NCBI GenBank assembly: GCA_946549155.1
Contig: CAMNQN010000015.1
Location: forward strand, 1-24,233
From: an uncultured Lachnospiraceae bacterium
GTDB lineage: Bacteria; Bacillota; Clostridia; Lachnospirales; Lachnospiraceae
Reading direction: 5' to 3'
Length of the DNA: 24,233 bases
Below, in pieces: positions 7,454-14,233 of this stretch (positions are counted from its first letter, which is position 1; every line of letters starts with the position of its first letter). The notes below the pieces were generated by a model. It made no database searches and was not told the origin of the DNA. It saw only the letters and a program-made list of their open reading frames with translations. The position numbers and the translations under genes are program-made.

Positions 7454-9199
7454 TTGGATAAAGAAGGATTAAAACGGAGGCTGGATGTTTCCGCCGGAAG
7501 AATAAAAGCCGATGTGGTTATAAAAAATGGAAAGGTAGTGAACGTTTTTTCCGGGAAAATACAGGAATTGAGTGTTGCGGTCTGTGATGGTGTGATTGCC
7601 GGGGTGGGCGATTATGAGGGCGAGGAAGTGGTGGATGCCCATGGATGCTATGTGCTGCCGGGATTGATGGAAAGCCATATACATATTGAATCCTCTTTTG
7701 TGACTCCGGAAGAGGTGGGAAGACTGCTGGTGCCTCATGGGACGACGACGATCATCGCGGATCCCCATGAAATTGTGAATGTAGCAGGCATTCGGGGACT
7801 GAATTATATGTTGGACGCGGCGGAAAATACAGCCCTTGATATAAAATTTATGCTTCCCTCCTGTGTTCCGTCTACTCCGTATGAGCATTCGGGGGCCGTA
7901 ATAGATGCTGCGGATATGGAAAAGCCCATATTGGATGAGCGCATTCTGGGGCTGGGCGAGTTTATGAATTTTAATGGGGTAATAAATGGAAATGATGGGG
8001 AGCTGGATAAGTTGCTGGTGGCTCTTAATGCCGGGAAATTTATTGACGGCCACTGCCCGGGGGTAAGCGGGAAGGCGCTGAACGCTTATACGATGGCGGG
8101 GGTGGGAACGGATCACGAGTGTTCGACTCTGGAGGAGATGGAGGAACGGATTAATAACGGGATGTATGTCCAGATCCGTCAGGGCTCTGCCTGCCATGAT
8201 CTGCGAAAGCTTATAAAAGGAATAACGCCTGTGAACAGCCGGAGATGTGTTTTGTGCTCCGACGACCGGCAGCCGAAAACGATTTTTGAGGAGGGACATC
8301 TTGACGGGCATCTGCGGTTATGTGTGAAGGAAGGAATTGATCCGGTGACTGCGATTCAGATGGCGACCATAAATGCCGCGGAGTGTTATCACCTGTGGGA
8401 CAGAGGGGCGATTGCACCAGGAAGAAGGGCGGATCTTATTCTGGTGGATAATCTGGAGGATTTTTCGGTGCAGGCTGTGTGGATTCAGGGCCGGTTAGTG
8501 GCCCGGAAGGGGGAGTATCTTCCCGAGGTAAAGCGAAAGGATATATCGGCGGTGGCCGGAAGCGTGACCATAAAAGACTTTTCTGCGAAGCGGCTTAAAA
8601 TGAATTTGAAGACACCCAGGGTCAATGTGATTGAAGTGCTTCCGGGAGGGATTGTTACCAGGAAGACGGCAGAGACGGTGGAGCTGGATTCGGAGGGAGA
8701 TTTTGTATATAACCCGGAACATGATATTTGTAAGCTGGCGGTTGTGGAACGGCATCATAACACCGGCTGTTTATCGGTGGGATTGCTGAAGGGGTACGGC
8801 ATCAGGAAGGGCGCCGTTGCGCTGACCGTTAACCATGATTCCCATAATATCATTGCGGCAGGTACAAGGAATGAAGACATCGCATTTGCCATAGAGACGC
8901 TGGCAAAGCAGCAGGGAGGAGTCGTTCTCGTGGATCAGGGACGCATTTTGGCGGATATGCCTCTTCCGGTTGGAGGAATCATGAGTGATCAGACAGCAGA
9001 TTGGGTGGATGCGAAATTGGTGGATATCCATAAGGCTGCCTATGAGGAGCTGAAGGTGAATCCGGATGTGGAGCCTCTGATGACCCTGTGTTTCATGGCT
9101 CTCCCGGTAATTCCGGAAATCAAGATGACAGATATGGGGCTTTTTGATGTGTCAAGGTTTGCGTTCATTCCGGTTGAGGCGGGAGGATTGATTGTTTGA
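7454..9199 (+). CDS. ade: Adenine deaminase
   Basis: 581 aa from the TTG at 7454, close to the usual length (about 580). Converts adenine to hypoxanthine plus ammonia in purine salvage; a cytoplasmic amidohydrolase with a bound metal pair. Visible motifs are the metal-binding HIHIES (His75/His77), GTTTIIADPHEIVNVAG, PSCVPSTPYEHSGA, GHCPG, GTDHE, CSDDRQP and the amidohydrolase end GAIAPGRRADLILVD. A C-terminal domain completes the family layout. The reading frame is open back to 7355, but TTG 7454 is preferred: AAAGGAGG and GGAAGG lie 7-11 nt upstream, the promoter lies at 7380-7407, and the protein then begins DKEGLKRRLDVSAGRIKADVVI as in relatives. It heads an operon with a membrane protein and a LacI regulator. 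Confidence 0.93.
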   Translation: MDKEGLKRRLDVSAGRIKADVVIKNGKVVNVFSGKIQELSVAVCDGVIAGVGDYEGEEVVDAHGCYVLPGLMESHIHIESSFVTPEEVGRLLVPHGTTTIIADPHEIVNVAGIRGLNYMLDAAENTALDIKFMLPSCVPSTPYEHSGAVIDAADMEKPILDERILGLGEFMNFNGVINGNDGELDKLLVALNAGKFIDGHCPGVSGKALNAYTMAGVGTDHECSTLEEMEERINNGMYVQIRQGSACHDLRKLIKGITPVNSRRCVLCSDDRQPKTIFEEGHLDGHLRLCVKEGIDPVTAIQMATINAAECYHLWDRGAIAPGRRADLILVDNLEDFSVQAVWIQGRLVARKGEYLPEVKRKDISAVAGSVTIKDFSAKRLKMNLKTPRVNVIEVLPGGIVTRKTAETVELDSEGDFVYNPEHDICKLAVVERHHNTGCLSVGLLKGYGIRKGAVALTVNHDSHNIIAAGTRNEDIAFAIETLAKQQGGVVLVDQGRILADMPLPVGGIMSDQTADWVDAKLVDIHKAAYEELKVNPDVEPLMTLCFMALPVIPEIKMTDMGLFDVSRFAFIPVEAGGLIV

Positions 9200-9816
9200 A
9201 GAAAAAAATAAAATATATCATGGATTACTATCTGGTGTATCTTATTTTAGGGATTGTCTGTACGCTGGTCGTTGCTTATTTTGTTAAGGCAATCTGTTTC
9301 GACCGAAAAGAAATCGTTCTGTCTGTTTTGATTTTAAATGATAACGAGGAGTTTGATATCGATACGCTGGAGGAAGAGCTGAAAACGTATCTGGGTATTA
9401 CGTCCCCCAAACAGGATATCACATTCAGCTTTCTGAGAACGGACCTGGAACAGAATCAGGCGATTATCCTGACAAGGCTGAGGGCGAGAGCGGTGGATCT
9501 GATCCTGTCTGATCCGGACACCTTCGCAGCGAATGCGCAGAATGGATTTTATATGGAGATGGAGGAAGCGCTGGATGCAGGGCTGCTGCTGAAATGCGGG
9601 GAAGCGCTGGAGCAGGGCCGGATTGTAACGCTGGACGAGCAGGGCGAAGCCGTGGGCGAGGGGGAAAACCGGAAGTATGGCCTGAGCCTTGCCGGAAACA
9701 GCAAATACAGGCAGCTTGGCGGAAGCCAGGAAACTCCCGTGCTTGGGATAGCAGTAAATACGATGCATGGCGATACTGGAGCAAAAGTAATCAGATATTT
9801 TTGGGAAAACAAGTAA
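9196..9816 (+). CDS. Small membrane-anchored protein with extracytoplasmic domain, unknown function
   Basis: 206 aa from TTG 9196, which overlaps the stop of adenine deaminase (TTGA, 4 nt shared) and has GGGAGG 9 nt upstream. After a basic start (KKKIKY) there is one hydrophobic segment (about 13-33), then about 170 residues outside. No named family is recognised. The stretch VDLILSDPDTFAANAQNG and the ending PVLGIAVNTMHG...VIRYFWENK loosely recall parts of sugar-binding proteins, in which a similar ending precedes the last helix. It could be a membrane-tethered accessory or sensor; no function is assigned. The tight coupling to adenine deaminase and the repressor implies a role in the same regulon. 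Confidence 0.75.
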   Translation: MKKKIKYIMDYYLVYLILGIVCTLVVAYFVKAICFDRKEIVLSVLILNDNEEFDIDTLEEELKTYLGITSPKQDITFSFLRTDLEQNQAIILTRLRARAVDLILSDPDTFAANAQNGFYMEMEEALDAGLLLKCGEALEQGRIVTLDEQGEAVGEGENRKYGLSLAGNSKYRQLGGSQETPVLGIAVNTMHGDTGAKVIRYFWENK

Positions 9817-9833
9817 CAGCGGGGAGAACAGGT

Positions 9834-10856
9834 ATGAAGGTAACATTAGAAGATATTGCCCGGGCGGCAAAGGTTTCAAAAGCAACTGTTTCGCTGGTTC
9901 TGAATGAGAAACCATGCAGAATCCCTCCGGAAACGCAAAAACGAATTTTGGATATAGCCATAGAGAAGGGCTATAAGGTACCCAGAAAGAGATACAGTAA
10001 AAAGAAAAGCGATGAAAAAATGATCGGTGTCATATATCAGGAGCTGGATAATTTTATACATGTCCAGTGTATGAAGGGAATTGAGACACAGGCATCGATT
10101 TATGGGTTTGACGTTGTTGCCTGCAATGGAAGAAATACGACGGAGAGAAGCCTGGAGTACATTAAAATACTGGCAAGGATGGAAGTGCTGGGGATTATTC
10201 TGATCCCTCCTGCGGATATGAATGCCAATGAGAATAATATTTTGTTTGATAACGCGCTGAAGAGCAGCGGTATGGATTACCTGCTTTTGGATCAGGCGAT
10301 CAATAATGTTTTCTGCGATTTTGTGACCTCAGATAACCGGGCGGGAGCGTGTATGGCTACGGAGTACCTGATTGAGAATGGCCATGAGAAGGTAGGTATT
10401 ATAACCGGGCTTCAGGGAGTTTATACAACCAGAAAAAGACTGGAGGGGTATCGGGACGCCCTTCATTTGCATGGGATGAACTATGACGATGGGCTGGTTT
10501 ATACGGGAAACTGGAAAAAAGAAAGCGGTTATCTGGCAGCCGAATATTTTGCTTCCATAGGTGTTGATGCAATATTCGCCATGAATGATGTGATGGCGCT
10601 GGGAGTGTACCAGTATGCCCAGGAGCACAAGCTGAGAATCGGGGAGGATATTTCTGTGGTGGGCTTTGATTATTCCGCGGAGTGCGCGGAGATCACCCCG
10701 TCGCTGACCAGCATCAGACAGGAGGGTCAGATGCTGGGCAAAAAGGCCTGTGATATGCTGGCGGAGAGGATTCAGAAGGAGGTTGACGGGGCAAACCGGA
10801 ATTATTATTATGTCCCGGTGCTGATAGAAAGAGAATCGGTAAAAAATTTAGCATAA
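9834..10856 (+). CDS. LacI-family transcriptional repressor
   Basis: 340 aa from ATG 9834, where the family-typical MKVTLEDIARAAKVSKATVS begins; the frame extends further upstream but without family similarity. Residues 3-50 form the helix-turn-helix and hinge helix, and about 60-335 form the periplasmic-binding-protein-like effector domain (MIGVIYQEL, IFAMNDVMALGVYQYA, ISVVGFDYSAE, LTSIRQEG). It lies third in the adenine deaminase operon and directly upstream of the large operon. Matching half-sites before both transcription units (7388-7437 and 10994-11025) make it the likely repressor of both, and of itself. The effector is unknown; a nucleoside or sugar-type ligand is inferred from the regulon. 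Confidence 0.93.
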   Translation: MKVTLEDIARAAKVSKATVSLVLNEKPCRIPPETQKRILDIAIEKGYKVPRKRYSKKKSDEKMIGVIYQELDNFIHVQCMKGIETQASIYGFDVVACNGRNTTERSLEYIKILARMEVLGIILIPPADMNANENNILFDNALKSSGMDYLLLDQAINNVFCDFVTSDNRAGACMATEYLIENGHEKVGIITGLQGVYTTRKRLEGYRDALHLHGMNYDDGLVYTGNWKKESGYLAAEYFASIGVDAIFAMNDVMALGVYQYAQEHKLRIGEDISVVGFDYSAECAEITPSLTSIRQEGQMLGKKACDMLAERIQKEVDGANRNYYYVPVLIERESVKNLA

Positions 10857-10857
10857 T

Positions 10858-10868
10858 TTTACCAAAAA
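10858..10868 (+). promoter_or_regulatory. Possible auxiliary operator half-site
   Basis: TTTACCAAAAA matches the right arm of the main operator (TTTACCAAATA) at 10 of 11 bases. It lies just after the repressor stop codon and about 135 bp upstream of the main palindrome, a distance compatible with looping. The sequence is AT-rich, so chance is possible. Confidence 0.35.
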
Positions 10869-10951
10869 GTATTAAAATGCACAAAAAGCAGAAGAGGAAA
10901 TACTGCACAATGCCGAAAAACGGTAGAAATGAAAGAAAAAACGACAAAATA

Positions 10952-10979
10952 TTGACAAATACCTCTTGAGTGATATAGT
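10952..10979 (+). promoter_or_regulatory. Promoter of the large transport/nucleoside operon
   Basis: A perfect -35 TTGACA (10952-10957) and TATAGT (10974-10979) are separated by 16 nt. A TATAAT at 10983-10988 is too far from this -35. The promoter serves the genes from 11062 onward; the leader is about 75 nt and carries the operator palindrome. Confidence 0.65.
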
Positions 10980-10993
10980 ATATATAATAATTT

Positions 10994-11025
10994 TATCTGG
11001 TAAATGTCGAATTGTTTACCAAATA
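10994..11025 (+). promoter_or_regulatory. Predicted LacI-family operator palindrome
   Basis: The arms TATCTGGTAAA (10994-11004) and TTTACCAAATA (11015-11025) are inverted repeats with one mismatch in 11, separated by 10 nt. The palindrome begins about 8 nt after the start expected from the -10 box, so bound repressor would block clearance or elongation. The left arm recurs exactly, inverted, in the adenine deaminase promoter. Confidence 0.7.
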
Positions 11026-11061
11026 TTAACCACTGTTTTATCTAAATAAGGAGGAGAGAAA

Positions 11062-12414
11062 ATGAAAGGCAAGAAACTTATTGCAACACTGTTAACTGCT
11101 TCTATGCTGGCATCTGCAGCAGCTGTTCCCGCTCTGGCTGATGGTGATCGTGAAGACATTACCATGTGGTTCTGGGGCGCAGAACCTTATGCGCAGGAAG
11201 CATTGATTAACCTTCTGGTAAATCCCTACAATGAATCTCAGGACCAGTATAATCTGGTGGTAGAATTCAGACCCAGCGTAGACGCGGATATTCAGACAGC
11301 CCTGGCGGCCAATGAAGGCCCGGACATCGTTTATGGATCCGGCCCGTCCTTCGTTATGCCTCTGGTGGAGGCCGGAAAGCTGGAGCCCATGGATGCCTAT
11401 TCTGAGCAGTATGGATGGGCAGATAAGATCCTGACTCCCTATTATGAGTCCGGTACCGTAAACGGAACGCTGTACAGCCTGGTAAATGGTGTGAGCACCA
11501 TGGGCGTATTTTATAATAAGAAGGTTCTGGCTGATAACGGCTGGGAGGTTCCCACTACGATTGAGGAGCTGGAGGCTGTTATGGATGCGGCTATGGAAAA
11601 GGGCCTGTATGCTTCTGTAACCGGTAATAAAGGATGGCAGCCGGTAAATGAAAACTACGGTTCTCTGTTCCTGACCCATATCGCCGGCCCGGAAACCATG
11701 TATAAGGTACTGACCGGTGAGGAGAGCTGGGAAAATGAGGCTGTGATTGCCGCTGTTACAAAATCCAAGGAATGGTGGGACAAAGGATATCTTGCAGGTT
11801 CTGATTATCCGAACCTGAACTTCTCAGAGTCCTTACAGCTTCTGTCCGCAGAACAGTCCCCGTTCTTTATCGGGCCCAGCATTGCTTACCAGTGGGCAGC
11901 TTCCTATTTCACGGGAGACATTGAAGAAAACCTTGGCTTTATTCCGTTCCCGGCCACAGAGCAGGTTCCGGATACCACCTATACCCTTGGAGCGGCCTGC
12001 ACCCTGTCCATCAACGCGAATGCTTCCCAGGAGCATAAGGATGAGGCTGCGAAGATTATCGATATGATGATGAATGCGGAATTTATGCAGAATATGACAG
12101 CTGCATGGCCCGGATACTGGGGAACTCCGCTGAAGGATCTCAGTTCTGTGGATACCAGTGAGATGCCCTACCTGTCCCAGGAATTTGTAAAGGTAGTTCA
12201 GAGCGTTTCCGAGGCAGTAAATGCCGGCAATTTCGGATACTATGACAATGTATTCTTCCCGTCAGCTACACAGAACAGAATCGTAAATATTGATGAAGTA
12301 TGGTACGACACAGTATCTGTGGAAGATTATGTGGCATCTATTCAGGCCGAATTTGAAGTGGAGTTTGAAAAAGGACTTGTTCCTCCGATCCCGCAGCCCG
12401 CAGTAGCTGAATAA
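11062..12414 (+). CDS. ABC transporter extracellular solute-binding protein (family 1)
   Basis: 450 aa, the usual length. A Sec signal peptide spans 1-26 (KGKK, then LIATLLTASMLASAAAVPALA, with cleavage likely after ALA at 24-26). There is no lipobox cysteine, unlike most Gram-positive binding proteins. The mature part has family features: ITMWFWG near its start, DIVYGSG, GVFYNKKVLADNGWEVPTTIEELEAV and a C-terminal helical region. It captures the imported ligand for the two permeases that follow. The gene has a strong AAGGAGGAGAG ribosome binding site and lies first in the operon, downstream of the operator. The ligand cannot be read from sequence; neighbours suggest a sugar, nucleoside or N-glycoside. 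Confidence 0.92.
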   Translation: MKGKKLIATLLTASMLASAAAVPALADGDREDITMWFWGAEPYAQEALINLLVNPYNESQDQYNLVVEFRPSVDADIQTALAANEGPDIVYGSGPSFVMPLVEAGKLEPMDAYSEQYGWADKILTPYYESGTVNGTLYSLVNGVSTMGVFYNKKVLADNGWEVPTTIEELEAVMDAAMEKGLYASVTGNKGWQPVNENYGSLFLTHIAGPETMYKVLTGEESWENEAVIAAVTKSKEWWDKGYLAGSDYPNLNFSESLQLLSAEQSPFFIGPSIAYQWAASYFTGDIEENLGFIPFPATEQVPDTTYTLGAACTLSINANASQEHKDEAAKIIDMMMNAEFMQNMTAAWPGYWGTPLKDLSSVDTSEMPYLSQEFVKVVQSVSEAVNAGNFGYYDNVFFPSATQNRIVNIDEVWYDTVSVEDYVASIQAEFEVEFEKGLVPPIPQPAVAE

Positions 12415-12431
12415 TTTGTAAGGATGATATT

Positions 12432-12458
12432 ATGGCGTGCTTTTTAAAAGCACGCCAT
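12432..12458 (+). promoter_or_regulatory. Intercistronic hairpin between binding protein and permease
   Basis: A near-perfect 27-nt palindrome with arms ATGGCGTGCTT and AAGCACGCCAT and a TTTAA loop. No T-tract follows, so it is more likely an mRNA-stabilising or processing hairpin (or a leaky terminator) that raises binding-protein levels over permeases, an arrangement common in ABC importer operons. Confidence 0.75.
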
Positions 12459-12481
12459 TCTTGTAAGAAAGGAGGAGACGG

Positions 12482-13354
12482 ATGAAGGCAAAAAAGAAAA
12501 TAAATTGGAACTATTTCCTCATAGCTCCGTCTTTGCTTATCAGTATTGCGATTATTTTAGTCCCCGGCATTATGACCTTTGTATTTTCCTTCACGGATTG
12601 GAATGGATTGTCACCGAATATAAATTTTGTCGGACTGAAGAATTTTGCTGAAATATTTCAGGATAAGGTTTTTTACAGGGCGATTACCAATAATGTAATC
12701 TGGGTGATCATGTTCCTGACGATTCCGGTGTGCATTGGTATGCTTGCCGCCTGTCTGCTGCTGAATCGGAAAAAAACCAGAAGCATCTATCAGGTGGCGT
12801 TTTTGATCCCGTATATTCTGGCTCCGGCAGTGAACGCCATGCTTTGGCTGAATGTTATTTTCAGCCCCATCGCAGGTTTGTTTGCCGCATTGAGAAATTT
12901 TGGGATAAACCTATCTTCGCCGCTGTCCAATGTGAAAACAGCCATTTATGCCTGTGCCGGCGTTGACATCTGGCATTACTGGAGTTATCTGTCGGTCATC
13001 TACCTGGCTGCCTTAAGGCAGGTTCCCACAGACCAGGTGGAGGCTGCGAGGATAGACGGCTGCAGCTCCCCGCAGTTGTTCCGGTATATTTATCTGCCGA
13101 ATATCAAGTCCACGGTGACGCTGATGTTTGTAATGATTACCATCGGCTCGTTCCTGGCCTTTGATTACATTAAGTTGTTGACCGGCGGTGGACCGGCCCA
13201 TGCTACGGAGGTACTTGGTACTTACGCTTATAATCTGGCATTCAGCCAGATGAAGGTGGGCAAAGCGGCGGCAGCCGGGTTATTTATCAGCTTTTTCGGT
13301 TTGATTGCTTCAGCAGTCTATACAAAGCTGAGCAAATCGGAAGAGATGGAATAG
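12482..13354 (+). CDS. ABC sugar transporter permease (UgpA/MalF type)
   Basis: 290 aa inner-membrane channel subunit. The first transmembrane segment lies near 12-37 (YFLIAPSLLISIAIILVPG), with about five more. The ATPase-docking loop is canonical: EAARIDGCSSPQLF at 187-200, then YLP. The ATG follows AAAGGAGGAGACGG. It lies 67 nt after the binding-protein gene, with the palindromic hairpin between, and 9 nt before the partner permease. No ATPase is encoded in the operon. Confidence 0.92.
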   Translation: MKAKKKINWNYFLIAPSLLISIAIILVPGIMTFVFSFTDWNGLSPNINFVGLKNFAEIFQDKVFYRAITNNVIWVIMFLTIPVCIGMLAACLLLNRKKTRSIYQVAFLIPYILAPAVNAMLWLNVIFSPIAGLFAALRNFGINLSSPLSNVKTAIYACAGVDIWHYWSYLSVIYLAALRQVPTDQVEAARIDGCSSPQLFRYIYLPNIKSTVTLMFVMITIGSFLAFDYIKLLTGGGPAHATEVLGTYAYNLAFSQMKVGKAAAAGLFISFFGLIASAVYTKLSKSEEME

Positions 13355-13363
13355 GAGGGCATT

Positions 13364-14206
13364 ATGGCAGCAACATCGAAAAAAAACAGAATAATTACCG
13401 GCTTGTTGACCCATTTTGTGCTGATCCTTCTGGCTGTTATCTGCCTAGCGCCTATTTTGCTGGTGGTTACGAACAGTTTTAAGTCGAATGCAGAGATTGT
13501 GGGAAGCCCGTTATCACTCCCCACCGTGCTTCATTTTGAAAACTATGTACAGGCATGGACGACAGGTAAATTTGGCAAAGGATTTTTGAACAGTATAAAA
13601 CTGACAGGCTGTACCATCCTTATCGTGTTGATCTGTTCCACGCTGGCAGGCTATGTTCTGTCAGGAAAAAGGATAAAAGGAAGCGGGGCTGTGCTGACCT
13701 ATTTTATGATGGCCATGACCGTGCCGATTCAGCTGTTCCTGTTTCCCCTGTATTTTGCTTATGCAAACCTGGGGCTGATTGGGAATATACCTGCTACGAG
13801 CCTGATTCTGGCAGCTACCTATATGCCGCTGGCCGTATTTTTGATGCGGACCTTTTTCCTCAGTGTTCCGAAGGAGCTGGAGGAAGCGGCAAGAATTGAC
13901 GGGGCGAATACCTCCCAGGTGCTGTGGCATGTGATGCGCCCGGTGGTTTCTCCCGGCCTGGTTACCGTGGGGATTCTGATCGGACTGCAGTCCTGGAATG
14001 AATATCTGATTTCTTCCACCTTCCTGCAGGGTGAGAAGAATTTTACCGCCACATTGGGGTTCCTGTCCATGAACGGAAGCTACGGTTCCAATATGGGTGT
14101 TTTAATGGCGGCAGCCATGGTTTTGATCGGTCCGGTGATCATTTTCTTCCTTCTGATGCAGAAGCAGTTTATTGACGGTATGGTCAGCGGAGCGGTAAAG
14201 GGTTGA
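13364..14206 (+). CDS. ABC sugar transporter permease (UgpE/MalG type)
   Basis: 280 aa. The N-terminal transmembrane segment lies near 15-36 and there are about six in total. The docking loop is LEEAARIDGANTSQVL at 172-187, and the family-typical ending is DGMVSGAVKG. The start follows GGAGGG. It completes the heterodimeric channel of the Region 3 importer and is followed after 27 nt by the first ADP-ribosylglycohydrolase-like gene, tying the transported ligand to that enzyme group. Confidence 0.92.
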   Translation: MAATSKKNRIITGLLTHFVLILLAVICLAPILLVVTNSFKSNAEIVGSPLSLPTVLHFENYVQAWTTGKFGKGFLNSIKLTGCTILIVLICSTLAGYVLSGKRIKGSGAVLTYFMMAMTVPIQLFLFPLYFAYANLGLIGNIPATSLILAATYMPLAVFLMRTFFLSVPKELEEAARIDGANTSQVLWHVMRPVVSPGLVTVGILIGLQSWNEYLISSTFLQGEKNFTATLGFLSMNGSYGSNMGVLMAAAMVLIGPVIIFFLLMQKQFIDGMVSGAVKG

Positions 14207-14233
14207 TAAAATAAATAATGTTCGAGGTGAATG

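Noticed and set aside
7469..8311. 280-residue minus-strand frame inside adenine deaminase
   Set aside because: Antisense to a clear enzyme gene, with no family similarity and no promoter or ribosome binding site seen.
9594..9833. Long N-terminal extension of the LacI regulator
   Set aside because: It overlaps the membrane-protein gene in another frame, and the family N-terminus begins exactly at ATG 9834.
12432..12458. Rho-independent terminator after the binding-protein gene
   Set aside because: The stem is strong but no T-run follows, and the permease gene begins 24 nt later with its own ribosome binding site; a processing or stabilising hairpin fits better.
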